In this document: one piece after another, positions 1 through 11,046 of the stretch
Numbering within the stretch: the first letter of the stretch is position 1
How the letters are laid out: every line of letters begins with the position of its first letter
The notes under the pieces: generated by a model
Told to the model about the DNA's origin: nothing
What the model saw: only the letters and a program-made list of their open reading frames with translations
Databases searched by the model: none
Made by a program: the position numbers and the translations under genes
Assembly: GCF_002022005.1 (NCBI RefSeq)
Contig: NZ_CP017258.1
Span: forward strand, 1-64,000
DNA: 64,000 nt
Direction: 5' to 3'
Origin: Campylobacter pinnipediorum subsp. caledonicus
Lineage (GTDB): Bacteria; Campylobacterota; Campylobacteria; Campylobacterales; Campylobacteraceae

Positions 1-1311
1 TTGCTTGCAAATGAAATTTTAGAAACTCTACGGACTCAAATATCCCAAAAAGAGTATGAATGCTATATAAAACAATTAAAATTTAATGAAAAAATATCAA
101 CAGATGAAAATATAGTATTTAATGCTCCAAATGAACTAATAGCAAAATTTATAACCACAAGATATTCAGAAAAAATAGCATATCTTTTTGAAGTAAAAAC
201 TGGAATAAAACCAAAAATAACAATTTCACTATCAAATAAATTGAAATCATCAAAAATAAACAAAGTAGACATAAAACAGATAAAAGCTCAAAGCACAATG
301 TTAAACCCTACTTATACATTTGAAAATTTTGTTGTTGGAGCTTCAAATCAATTTGCCTTTTTAAACTGTAAAATAGCATCTGAGGAACCGGGGGTTAAGT
401 TTAATCCTATTTTTATATATGGCTCAACTGGACTTGGAAAAACACACTTACTCCAATCAGTTGGAAATTATTGTTTAAACATCGGAAAATCAGTTGTATA
501 CATAACAAGTGAGCAATTCATAAATGATTATATAAACAACTTAAAGTTAAAAACAATGGATAGATTTCGTGATAAATACAGAAATTGCGATATTTTACTT
601 ATAGATGATGTTCAGTTTTTAGGTAAGACAGATATGATACAAGAGGAGTTTTTTCACACATTTAATGAACTTCATAGTAAAAAAGCTCAAATCATAATGA
701 CATCAGATAAACCACCAAAAATTTTAAAAGGTTTTGAAGAGAGATTAATTTCAAGGTTTGAATGGGGTTTAATGGCTGACATAACACCACCTGAGCTTGA
801 AACAAAAGTTGCCATCATAGAAAAAAGGTGTGAGTTTAATAAAATAACTTTAAATAATGACATAATAAACTATATAGCAACTAATATGGGCGATAATATA
901 AGAGAAATAGAGGGCGTTATAATACAATTAAACGCTTTTCAAAATTTATTACGCGAAGAGATTACACTTGATGTTGCAAAAAATGTTATAAAAGATCACA
1001 TAAAAGAAAAAAGAGAAAATATAAACTTAGAAAACATCATAGATATAGTCGCAAAAGAGATGAATATAAAACAAAGTGATATAAAAAGCAAATCAAGAGT
1101 TAAAAGCATAGTTGAAGCAAGAAGAATAGTAATCTATCTAGCAAAAAATTTAACTCCAAATTCAATGCCAAAACTTGCTAATTACTTTGATATGAAAGAT
1201 CATAGTGCTATAAGCCACAATATAAAAAAGATAAATGAGCTTATAAAAACAAATGAAGTTTTTAGACTTAGAGTTGAAGAAATAAAAAATAAAATTTTGA
1301 CAAAAGGATGA
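1..1311 (+). CDS. dnaA: Chromosomal replication initiator DnaA
   Basis: DnaA is the AAA+ ATPase that binds DnaA boxes and opens the origin. Seen: an N-terminal DnaB-interaction-type domain (about 1-85), Walker A GSTGLGKT near residues 141-148, Walker B LLIDDVQF near 200, and the C-terminal helix-turn-helix signature DHSAISHNI near 400. The length of 436 residues is normal for the family. The start is TTG at the first base of the window, so no upstream context is visible. It is followed by an origin-like gap and dnaN, the standard chromosome-start order. The wording of many segments matches Campylobacter DnaA as I know it. Confidence 0.98.
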   Translation: MLANEILETLRTQISQKEYECYIKQLKFNEKISTDENIVFNAPNELIAKFITTRYSEKIAYLFEVKTGIKPKITISLSNKLKSSKINKVDIKQIKAQSTMLNPTYTFENFVVGASNQFAFLNCKIASEEPGVKFNPIFIYGSTGLGKTHLLQSVGNYCLNIGKSVVYITSEQFINDYINNLKLKTMDRFRDKYRNCDILLIDDVQFLGKTDMIQEEFFHTFNELHSKKAQIIMTSDKPPKILKGFEERLISRFEWGLMADITPPELETKVAIIEKRCEFNKITLNNDIINYIATNMGDNIREIEGVIIQLNAFQNLLREEITLDVAKNVIKDHIKEKRENINLENIIDIVAKEMNIKQSDIKSKSRVKSIVEARRIVIYLAKNLTPNSMPKLANYFDMKDHSAISHNIKKINELIKTNEVFRLRVEEIKNKILTKG

Positions 1312-1455
1312 TAAAATAAAATGAAATTTGTGAATATATGTGAATTAAAAATAAAAGATATTCACAATGAAAATAACGAAATACTCGAAAGAAAAGATAA
1401 TTTTCACATTTTCACAGGGTATACTATTAAAACTAAAATAAATTTAAAAAATATG
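1312..1455. other. oriC: Candidate oriC between dnaA and dnaN
   Basis: This gap holds at least five DnaA-box-like motifs with the core TTCACA. TGTGAATAT (1329) and TGTGAATTA (1339) lie on the reverse strand; TATTCACA (1359), TTTTCACA (1401) and TTTTCACA (1409) lie on the forward strand. An A/T-only stretch from about 1424 to 1455 could be the unwinding element. A TATACT near 1419 may be the dnaN -10. The dnaA-dnaN gap is the reported origin position in Campylobacter jejuni (established knowledge). Function here is inferred from motif density and position. Confidence 0.7.
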
Positions 1456-1466
1456 AAAGGCAAAAT

Positions 1467-2534
1467 ATGAAAGTTTTTATTAATAAAAATGTTCTTGAAA
1501 GCATAGTAACAAATACAAGCCCATATTTAGAAAAAAAAGATCTAAGTGTAATAACATCTCACATAGTTATATCAGCACAAGATTCTGTTTTAAATATAAA
1601 AGCTACTGACTACGAAATAGGTTTATCATATAAACTAACAAATGTAAAAATAGTAGATGAGGGAACAGCTACTGCAAATGGTAAAAAGTTATTAGACATA
1701 ATAAGAAGTTTAAAAGATGAAGAAGTTATTTTAGAAACTATGAATAACTATCTATATATAAAACAAAAAAATTCAAAATATAAACTTCCTATGTATAAAT
1801 TTGAAGACTTTCCAAATTTTCCAAAAGTAGAAGGTAAAAATAAATTTGATATAGATGCTGTTTTATTTGGTAGAAGTCTTAAAAAAATACTTCCAAATAT
1901 AGAACAAGGAAATAGCAAAAGAGAATTAACAGGTGCTTTAATAGATATAAAAGAAAATCACATAAACATAGTAGGAACTGACTCTAAAAGATTAAGTATT
2001 TTTAAATTAGAAACTCAAACTGAAAATGAATTTTCAATAATAATTCCAAAAAAAGCAATAAGTGAAATGCAAAAATTATTTTTTGATAAAATAGAAATTT
2101 ACTATGATGAAAATACTTTGATAGCACAAAGTTCTAATTTTGAATTTTATACAAAATTAATAAATGGAAAATATCCAGATTATGAAAGAGTAATACCGAA
2201 AGAGATTAAAAAGAGATTAAAACTAAGTAGAGATAAAATGATAGATGGTATAAAAACTATATCAATACTTAGTGAAACTATGAAAGTTACATTCTCAAAA
2301 GAAAATATAACATTTGAAAGTGTTATAGAAGATAATTCAGAAGCAAAAACTACAATAGAATATCAAACAGGACTTGAAGAGGATATAACTATAGGACTTA
2401 GAAATAGATTTTTACTTGATTTCTTATCAAGTATAGAAGAAGATGAGTTTGAACTTGGATTTAATGATTCAAATTTAGCATTTACAGTAACTTCTAAAGA
2501 TCTAAAAACGGTATTAATGCCTATAATATTATAA
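1467..2534 (+). CDS. dnaN: DNA polymerase III subunit beta (sliding clamp)
   Basis: DnaN forms the ring-shaped clamp that tethers DNA polymerase III to the template. The 355-residue protein has normal length for the family and the three-fold clamp layout: an N-terminal part starting MKVFINKNVLESIV, a middle domain with GTDSKRLS near 170, and the hydrophobic C-terminus VLMPIIL that matches clamp C-termini. An AAGG stretch lies just before the ATG. It sits between the oriC candidate and gyrB, 20 bases before the latter, so the two are probably co-transcribed. Confidence 0.97.
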   Translation: MKVFINKNVLESIVTNTSPYLEKKDLSVITSHIVISAQDSVLNIKATDYEIGLSYKLTNVKIVDEGTATANGKKLLDIIRSLKDEEVILETMNNYLYIKQKNSKYKLPMYKFEDFPNFPKVEGKNKFDIDAVLFGRSLKKILPNIEQGNSKRELTGALIDIKENHINIVGTDSKRLSIFKLETQTENEFSIIIPKKAISEMQKLFFDKIEIYYDENTLIAQSSNFEFYTKLINGKYPDYERVIPKEIKKRLKLSRDKMIDGIKTISILSETMKVTFSKENITFESVIEDNSEAKTTIEYQTGLEEDITIGLRNRFLLDFLSSIEEDEFELGFNDSNLAFTVTSKDLKTVLMPIIL

Positions 2535-2542
2535 AAAATTAA

Positions 2543-4884
<2,342 letters not shown>

Positions 4885-4885
<1 letters not shown>

Positions 4886-6261
4886 TGAAAAACGCACAAA
4901 ATGTAGAGCGATCTCATCGTTTTAAAATAGCTTTTAAGATTGCTCTGCCTTTTATAGTTATAGTAGCTTTTTTATTATACATGTTTTTTAAAACAAACAA
5001 TATAAGTAGTAAAGATATTATTCTTTTTACACTGCTTACTTTTTGCTATATACACTTTACTACTTATATGATATATCAAAGTTTTAAAGATAATGTGCTT
5101 GATAGTGTTGTAGATGTTTTTCATAGAAAAAAAATACTAGAAATTATCTCAAAAAAAATAAAAAAATATCATAAAAATGATAATTTAATTTTATTAAATT
5201 TTAAAAATATAGATGATATTTTCCAAAGATATGGATTAAATTTTGGAGATGAAATTTTAAGAAAAGGAGTTGAAAAATTAATATATTTTTTAGAAAAAAA
5301 TAAAATAAAAGATAGTGTAATTGGAAGATATAGTGGTGGATATTTTTTAATTTTTGCAAATGCAAATAAAGCATATATTACACATATTTTAAATATTTTT
5401 TCTAAAAAAATACAAAATGATGGTATAAATGATATTGAAATAAAGACTAATTTTGCTTTGGTTAATGCTAATTATTCAAAAGATTTGAAAAATAGTATAA
5501 ATTTTTTACTAAATGACATAAATGGTAATGAATATAGTCATAACAATATAAATGAGTATGAAAATGAAGTTTGTAAAAGCATAGATGATTCAAATTTTAT
5601 ATTTAAAACTCAAAAGATTGTAAGTTTAAATGATGATTCTTATCTTTATTCAGTTGTTCCTATATTAAAAACAAACAATTTTGGAAAAATTTCAAAGAGT
5701 ATTTTTATGAATATTGCTAATAAAAATGGATATGAAATTACTCTTGATAAAAATATTTTTTCTGAATTTTTTAAAAAGGTAACAATTAAAGAAAATGAAA
5801 AATTTATTTTAGATGTTTCAGCAGTGAGTATTAGAAATAATACATTTTTAAATTTTTTAAAAGATTTTATAGAAAAAAATAATATAGATCCAAAAAAGAT
5901 AATTTTTGAATTTAATGAGCATGAAATTTATACTCATATTAAAAGATTTGATGAAATTATAAAAATGTATAAAAAATTAGGTTTTAGTTTTGCTATTAGT
6001 CATTTTGGGGGTAAGAATAGCTTTTTTACATATTTTTTAAATTTAAAAGTTGATTACATAATTTATGACATTTCTATAAGTAAAAATTATGAAAAAGAAA
6101 AGGTAAAAAATGTATTTTTGAAATTTAATGAAATTTGTAAAAAATTAGGTATAAAAAGTATTATAAAGTTTGTAGAAAAAGCTGAAGTTTTAGAATTTGC
6201 TAAAGAAAATAAGGTTGATTTTGTTCAAGGCTTTTTTATAGAAAAACCAAAAGAAGTTTAA
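4885..6261 (+). CDS. Membrane protein with degenerate GGDEF and EAL domains
   Basis: This 458-residue protein has two hydrophobic segments near the N-terminus (about 19-37 and 48-62), then a GGDEF-like domain and an EAL-like domain. The GGDEF signature is replaced by SGGYF near residue 150. The EAL domain shows IFEFNEHE near 341 and a late VQGFFIEKPKE but lacks the usual EAL triad. Both catalytic centres therefore look lost (seen), so a role as an inactive c-di-GMP-related sensor or scaffold is inferred. The start ATG overlaps the gyrB stop by one base, and 16 bases separate it from queF, so it sits inside an operon. Its gene is more A/T-rich than gyrB. Confidence 0.75.
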
Positions 6262-6277
6262 AAATTTAAGGAAAAAA

Positions 6278-7036
6278 ATGCAATACGGTGAAGAAATTAT
6301 AAAAGAATTTGATGTTGAAAGAGATTTAGAAGTTTGGGAAAACAAAAACGAAAGAGAGTTTGTTATAAGGATAACTTTACCTGAGTTTTGTTGTCTTTGT
6401 CCTCGTTCAGGATATCCTGATTTTGCTACTATTTATGTTGATTATGTTCCAGATAAATTAGTAGTAGAGTTAAAAGCTATAAAGCTTTATATAAATAGCT
6501 TTATGAGTAGAAAAATTAGCCACGAAGATAGTATAAATGAGATATATTCTGCGATAGAGAAAAAAATTCAACCAAAATGGATGAAAATAGTAGGTGATTT
6601 TAATCCTCGTGGAAATGTTCATACTGTTGTTGAAATATGCTCTGAAAGCTTTATAAAAGAGAAAAAAGTTGAAGCTGAAACCAGACAAGACAATAGAAGT
6701 GCCGGTGCTAGACGCATAAATGAGCGTGAAAATGATAGAAAAAGAGATTTTGCTCCTAGACGTAATGACAGAAGAGATTCTTTCAGAGGAAATGACAGAG
6801 ATAGAGGAGACAGAGGAAGCTTTAGAGGTGGTGATAGAGATAGAGGAAACTCTAGAGATAGAGGAAATTTCAGAGGAAACGATAGAGGTGATAGAGGTGA
6901 TAGAGGTGATAGAGGTGATAGAGGAAACAACTCTAGAGGCGACAGCAGAGATAGAAGTGGTGGTGGCTCAAGAGATGGTTACAGGAAAATACAATACGAA
7001 AATGATAAACAACCAAATATAATTAAAAAAGACTAA
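6278..7036 (+). CDS. queF: NADPH-dependent preQ0 reductase QueF with long RGD-rich tail
   Basis: QueF reduces 7-cyano-7-deazaguanine (preQ0) to preQ1 in queuosine synthesis. Residues 1-125 form a complete single-module QueF: the catalytic Cys41 lies in LCPRSGYPDFATIY with Asp48 seven residues on, and the substrate motif VELKAIKLYINSF follows. The core ends near ICSESF. A second part, about residues 130-252, is very rich in Arg, Gly, Asp, Asn and Ser with DRG, FRGND and GDRGDRG repeats, then a lysine-rich end. Single-module QueF proteins are usually about 120-165 residues, so this tail is extra. The start ATG follows AAGGAAAAA. queC of the same pathway lies at 46184-46870. Confidence 0.93.
   Translation: MQYGEEIIKEFDVERDLEVWENKNEREFVIRITLPEFCCLCPRSGYPDFATIYVDYVPDKLVVELKAIKLYINSFMSRKISHEDSINEIYSAIEKKIQPKWMKIVGDFNPRGNVHTVVEICSESFIKEKKVEAETRQDNRSAGARRINERENDRKRDFAPRRNDRRDSFRGNDRDRGDRGSFRGGDRDRGNSRDRGNFRGNDRGDRGDRGDRGDRGNNSRGDSRDRSGGGSRDGYRKIQYENDKQPNIIKKD
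6881..6925 (+). repeat. 9-bp tandem repeat in the queF tail
   Basis: Five head-to-tail units of GATAGAGGT (the last ends in A) encode consecutive Asp-Arg-Gly triplets. Less perfect copies of the same unit occur from about 6796 onward. A 9-bp unit keeps the frame when copies are gained or lost, so tail length could vary between strains without inactivating the gene. Confidence 0.85.
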
Positions 7037-7039
7037 AAA

Positions 7040-8293
7040 ATGATAAGTGCGAAACTGATAGAACATATACTAAAAGCGGCTTCCATTTCAAGATGGAATG
7101 ACTATCCAAAAATGACAAATTTAGTTGAGCTTGATAAACAGGCTCATAAGTTTATCATCGCTTATTTTATTGCAAAATTAGAAAATGATGTTGATATAAA
7201 TTATATAATTGAAGCTGGAATTTTTGAGTTTTTAAGCCGTGTTGTTGTTACTGATATTCGCCCTGATGTTTTTCACTATATACAAAAAAATAAAAAAGAA
7301 GAAGTTAACGACTGGGTTATAAATAAGCTAGAAAATATCGTTAGTGATATTGATGATGGTGAGTTTTTTAAAAAGTTAAAAAAATACCTTTTAAGTAGCG
7401 AAAAAGACCACCCAAAAGAGCGTCTTATACTAAGAGCTGCTAGCTATCTTGCTACAAGGTGGGAGTTTAGTATAGTCTATCAAACTAGCCAATTTTTAAG
7501 TGATATAGATGAAGTAAAACGAAAAGTTGAAGAAGAGCTTGAAGACTATTATGAACTAATAGGTGTTAGAAAAATAGCTATGAATCAAAAATTAGCTAGA
7601 TTGGTCGATCTAAGTGGAAGACTTAGATTTCAAAAAAGATGGGCTCAAACACCTAGGATACCAGAAACAGCTGTTTTAGGACATATGCTAGTTGTTGCGA
7701 TACTTAGCTATTTTTACTCTATAAAAGTTAAAGCTTGCGATAAAAGGCTTGAAAATAACTTCTTTTGTGCTTTATTTCACGACCTACCAGAAAGCCTAAC
7801 AAGAGATATTATAAGCCCTGTAAAATACGGAATTCAAGGTTTAAATGAAATAATAAGTGATTATGAAATGAGACTTATAGATGAGCAAATTTTACCATTT
7901 GTTCCAAATTTCTATAAAGATGAATTTTCATATATTTTAGGTATTAGAAAAGAAAATGGCAAATTTATCAAAGATGAGTTTGAAAATAGAATTTTTGACA
8001 ATTTCATAACACTTACACAAGGCACTATGGAAAATTATAACGAAGATAAATATAATGCAATAGATGGCAAAGCTTTAAAATATTGTGATAAATTAGCAGC
8101 TTATATAGAGGCTGGTATATCTATAAGTTATGGTGTAAAGTCAAAAGAATTAATTGATGGATTTGGAAAAATGCAGAAATTTTTCAATGAAAAGCCAAAA
8201 ATAGATGGAGTTGATTTTCTAAGTGTATGTAATGACTTTGATAAGTATTTTTCTTTAAAAGACCCCTTCTCAGATAACTGCGGCACACACTAA
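7040..8293 (+). CDS. HD domain phosphohydrolase (YfbR-like)
   Basis: A 417-residue soluble protein whose central part carries HMLVVAIL, then ALFHDLPESLTRDI and a nearby PVKY. That arrangement resembles HD-domain nucleotidases of the YfbR type, where His, His-Asp and a later Asp bind a metal and a nucleoside monophosphate is dephosphorylated (family knowledge). The N-terminal 150 residues are not recognised, and the protein is about twice the YfbR length, so substrate is uncertain. It starts 4 bases after the queF stop and probably shares its transcript. Confidence 0.7.
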   Translation: MISAKLIEHILKAASISRWNDYPKMTNLVELDKQAHKFIIAYFIAKLENDVDINYIIEAGIFEFLSRVVVTDIRPDVFHYIQKNKKEEVNDWVINKLENIVSDIDDGEFFKKLKKYLLSSEKDHPKERLILRAASYLATRWEFSIVYQTSQFLSDIDEVKRKVEEELEDYYELIGVRKIAMNQKLARLVDLSGRLRFQKRWAQTPRIPETAVLGHMLVVAILSYFYSIKVKACDKRLENNFFCALFHDLPESLTRDIISPVKYGIQGLNEIISDYEMRLIDEQILPFVPNFYKDEFSYILGIRKENGKFIKDEFENRIFDNFITLTQGTMENYNEDKYNAIDGKALKYCDKLAAYIEAGISISYGVKSKELIDGFGKMQKFFNEKPKIDGVDFLSVCNDFDKYFSLKDPFSDNCGTH

Positions 8294-8298
8294 ATATA

Positions 8299-8372
8299 AG
8301 TGCTCTGCTGTGTTCCCACCCTGAAGCGGTGCCTATAAATAGCATTGCACAGGTCTAAGAAGGAGCGAACTT
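8299..8372 (+). ncRNA. ffs: Probable SRP (4.5S-like) RNA
   Basis: The stretch beginning GTGCTCTGCTGTGTTCCC resembles the 5' part of bacterial 4.5S RNA, and CACAGGTCTAAGAAGGAGC (8348-8366) resembles the conserved helix 8 with tetraloop (E. coli has AGGTCC, GGAA, GGAAGC). GTTC at 8312 can pair with GAAC at 8367. The segment is clearly more G/C-rich than its surroundings and has no ORF. The RNA would bind Ffh in the signal recognition particle. The 3' boundary is unclear because an A/T-rich hairpin follows at once, and I could not fold the long closing stem. Confidence 0.55.
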
Positions 8373-8419
8373 GGATTTTACTAAAATCTTACTTAAAATA
8401 TAGTAAATTTTAGTAATCC
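8373..8419. terminator. Convergent hairpin after the SRP-like RNA
   Basis: GGATTTTACTAAAAT (8373-8387) pairs with ATTTTAGTAATCC (8407-8419), with a two-base bulge and a 19-base loop. It lies between the rightward RNA/HD genes and leftward rmuC, so it could end transcription from both sides. It could alternatively belong to the 3' part of the RNA. Confidence 0.5.
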
Positions 8420-8432
8420 TTAAATAAAAATA

Positions 8433-9848
8433 TTATTTAGCTGATATATACCCCACTATCTCATCATCGCTAAGATCAGTAACATCTTGTGTTTTGTCTA
8501 TGTCTATACGATTTAAAGTGCTATATACGCCTTGAGATTTAAATAGTTTTGTATTGCATTTTTCCACAGATGATTTTAATTTTTCTGTATATTCATCTAC
8601 TTTTTGAACTAACTCGTTAAACGCTTCCTCGGCCGAGATACCCCTTGATTTTGCATCTTCTATCACTCTAAGAGTCTTTCCTAGTGTTTTAATACTATTA
8701 AACACAGACCAAAAATCAATTGCAATATTTACTATCATTCTTATATGAGTAGGCTCTACTATCTCTATATTTTTTTCATTAGCAAAACCCAAAACATCAG
8801 GTTGCATATAACTTAAATAAGAGTATATTTCATAAGGCACACACATAAACAAAGTAGGGTATATATCCCCGTTTCCAGAGTTGTATCCCTTTTTACCAAA
8901 GCCTAAAACCGTATTTTTCATAGTAGTAGCAAATTCAGACTTAGCTTGTTTTATCTTTTCTTCGTTTGATTGTGGATTTTGTATGATAGCTACCATTTTA
9001 TTATAAGATTCTACATTGTTTTTTGCATCTATGATTATAAATTTATTATTTGGAAGTACTATTTTAAAATCAGGTCTTAAAGTACCATCTACTTTTTGAG
9101 CAAAATAAGTAATATCCTTAACCATACCGCCATTTATAAGCATTTGTTCTATTGTCTTTTCAAAATACTCTCCAGCAAATCGATTTGCCTTATAATCACG
9201 CTCATTGCTTCTATCATACATAGCTTTGACTTTATTGCTTACATCATTCATTTGTTCATTAAGTGTGATTTTAAGTCTATCATATTCGCTAGATAAAGCA
9301 TTATTTTTTTCATTTAGTTCATTATTTATTTGGATTAGGTTTTTTTTATCATCTTCTAGTGATGAAACTACCATTTTTATAGCATCTAGTCTATTTACAT
9401 TGTCTCTTTTTTCTATTTCAAAGCTACGATTTAAATCATCTAAATTTTTATTTTCTAAAGCTATCTTATCAAGTTGTTTTGTTATAAACTCAAGTTTTGT
9501 TTCTAACTCAGTTTTTTTACCTATCAAATCACGATTTTTTATCTCAAATTCACCTATTTTTAGGTTTAAATCTCTTATCTTTTCATCGTCTAAACTTTTT
9601 ATAGCTAAAATTTTTGCATTTTCGCTATTTAGCCTCATTATCTCAGTACTAAACTGTCTATTTTGCTCATCAAATCCATTTTTGACATTTTTTAAAATCT
9701 CATTATTTGTACTTATAGTATTTTCTAGTTCAAAAATTTTTGATGTGTATTGCTTTTTTAGATTTTTAATTTTTATTAAATTAAAAAATAAACATAAAAC
9801 TATACTACCAAGACCAGAAATTAAACCTATTAATATATATTCATTCAT
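8433..9848 (-). CDS. rmuC: DNA recombination protein RmuC
   Basis: RmuC proteins are membrane-anchored nuclease-like factors that limit rearrangement between inverted repeats in E. coli. Seen in 471 residues: one N-terminal transmembrane helix (about 4-24), a long coiled coil (about 35-210), then a restriction-endonuclease-like core with PDFKIVLPNNKFIIIDAKNNV, where the Asp and DAK residues fit a PD-(D/E)xK centre, followed by a helical C-terminus. Length is normal. It is transcribed alone toward the SRP-like RNA. Its job may matter here because the chromosome carries long near-identical repeats in the autotransporter genes. Confidence 0.9.
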   Translation of the reverse strand: MNEYILIGLISGLGSIVLCLFFNLIKIKNLKKQYTSKIFELENTISTNNEILKNVKNGFDEQNRQFSTEIMRLNSENAKILAIKSLDDEKIRDLNLKIGEFEIKNRDLIGKKTELETKLEFITKQLDKIALENKNLDDLNRSFEIEKRDNVNRLDAIKMVVSSLEDDKKNLIQINNELNEKNNALSSEYDRLKITLNEQMNDVSNKVKAMYDRSNERDYKANRFAGEYFEKTIEQMLINGGMVKDITYFAQKVDGTLRPDFKIVLPNNKFIIIDAKNNVESYNKMVAIIQNPQSNEEKIKQAKSEFATTMKNTVLGFGKKGYNSGNGDIYPTLFMCVPYEIYSYLSYMQPDVLGFANEKNIEIVEPTHIRMIVNIAIDFWSVFNSIKTLGKTLRVIEDAKSRGISAEEAFNELVQKVDEYTEKLKSSVEKCNTKLFKSQGVYSTLNRIDIDKTQDVTDLSDDEIVGYISAK

Positions 9849-10037
9849 TGCTTTTAATACCTAAATATTAGAAAAATAATTTATATTATTTAACCATATT
9901 ATTTTTCTAATTCGACTTTTTATATTGTTAATATCTCTTATATTAATTTTATTATATAATATTTTTATAAATTTAATAAGTTGAATATTTTTTTAAAATT
10001 ATCTTTTCTGATTTATTTTTTATTGGAGATGTTATAT

Positions 10038-10790
10038 ATGGAAGATTTTCTTGATAAATTTGAAATTAAAATCGGAGATTTTATTTTAATTACAGGAAAT
10101 CTAATTAAATTTATTAAAAAAGCTAAAAAAATAGACAAAGAATTTAATTTAAATTTATTAATTGACTCAATACTTGATAAAATAGGAAATAGTGGAACTC
10201 TTGCAATACAAACATTTAATTGGCAGTTTTGTTCTGGAGAAACATATGATATTTTAAACACAAAATCAGAAACTGGTTTATTAGGTAATATTGCTCTTAA
10301 AAGAAATGATTTTAAAAGAACTAGACATCCAATATATTCTTTTGCTGTTGCAGGTAAATATCAGAATGAACTTATTTCTTTAAGAAATAAAGGTGTTTTT
10401 GATGCTAATTCGCCTTTTGACTTTATGTATAAGCATAATGCAAAAATGATTATAATTGGATTACCTCTTCAAAATTCTTTTACATTTGTGCATTATGTAG
10501 AAGAAATGCATAAAGTGAGTTATAGATATAACAAAACATTTACTTCTTATTATATCGATGATAAAGGGAATAAAGAACTTGTTGAATATGATATGTATGT
10601 TAGAGATATTGAAAATAAAGTTTTAACTTTTATTGAACCATTAGAATCTATATTTATTGAAAATAATGTTATGAAAGTATCTTTATTTGATGGTATAGAG
10701 ATTAAAAAAATTGATTTGTATTTAGCATATAATATAATAAAAAAAGATATTTTAGAAAATAATGGTAATAATTTATATAAAATAGGATAA
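10038..10790 (+). CDS. AAC(3)-family N-acetyltransferase-like protein
   Basis: The 250-residue product resembles the AAC(3)/YokD fold: ETGLLGNIALKR, then the family hallmark RTRHPIYSFAVAGK, a FDANSPFDFMYKHNAKMIIIG segment in two parts, and FVHYVEEMHKV. Members acetylate amino groups using acetyl-CoA; some confer aminoglycoside resistance, others act in surface sugar pathways, and the substrate here is unknown. I chose ATG at 10038 because GGAG at 10024 sits 10 bases upstream; upstream in-frame starts lack a site. The gene is isolated, flanked by A/T-rich gaps, and a TATAAT at 9955 may be its -10. Codon use looks more A/T-rich than in its neighbours, which may indicate acquisition. Confidence 0.72.
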   Translation: MEDFLDKFEIKIGDFILITGNLIKFIKKAKKIDKEFNLNLLIDSILDKIGNSGTLAIQTFNWQFCSGETYDILNTKSETGLLGNIALKRNDFKRTRHPIYSFAVAGKYQNELISLRNKGVFDANSPFDFMYKHNAKMIIIGLPLQNSFTFVHYVEEMHKVSYRYNKTFTSYYIDDKGNKELVEYDMYVRDIENKVLTFIEPLESIFIENNVMKVSLFDGIEIKKIDLYLAYNIIKKDILENNGNNLYKIG

Positions 10791-11046
10791 ATGATTGAAA
10801 AACTCAGCCAAATGCAATTGCGTATATAACTTCTTACTATAAATAAATACGTGGATTTTGTTTATCTTATAATGATTTTAAAACTTGAGTATGGAACTTA
10901 TAAAATAAAAATATATAGCTAATTAATCGATGTAAAAGTAGAAACTATATGAAATTATTGATAAATTAGACTTAGCTAATTTAATTAAAATAATGCCATA
11001 AAACAATCTATTTTTAACACCAATATGCTTATTTATAATTTTTTTA

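Noticed and set aside
6796-6925. CRISPR-like regular repeats in the queF tail
   Set aside because: The units are 9 bp, in coding frame and without spacers.
6619-6930. Antisense frame of 103 residues rich in Ser/Pro/Leu opposite the queF tail
   Set aside because: It arises from the complement of the DRG repeat DNA and covers only that biased stretch; no ribosome site or family is seen.
6720-7022. Shifted sense frame of Glu/Ile repeats inside queF
   Set aside because: It is the second frame of the 9-bp repeat; the queF frame continues in phase from a complete catalytic core.
8299-8372. tRNA or tmRNA at the G/C-richer gap
   Set aside because: No cloverleaf, TTC-loop or CCA-type end could be drawn; the SRP-like core fits better.
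9205-9864. 219-residue frame opposite rmuC
   Set aside because: It mirrors the coiled-coil region of rmuC, is Ser/Phe/Leu-rich and has no domain; rmuC has clear motifs.
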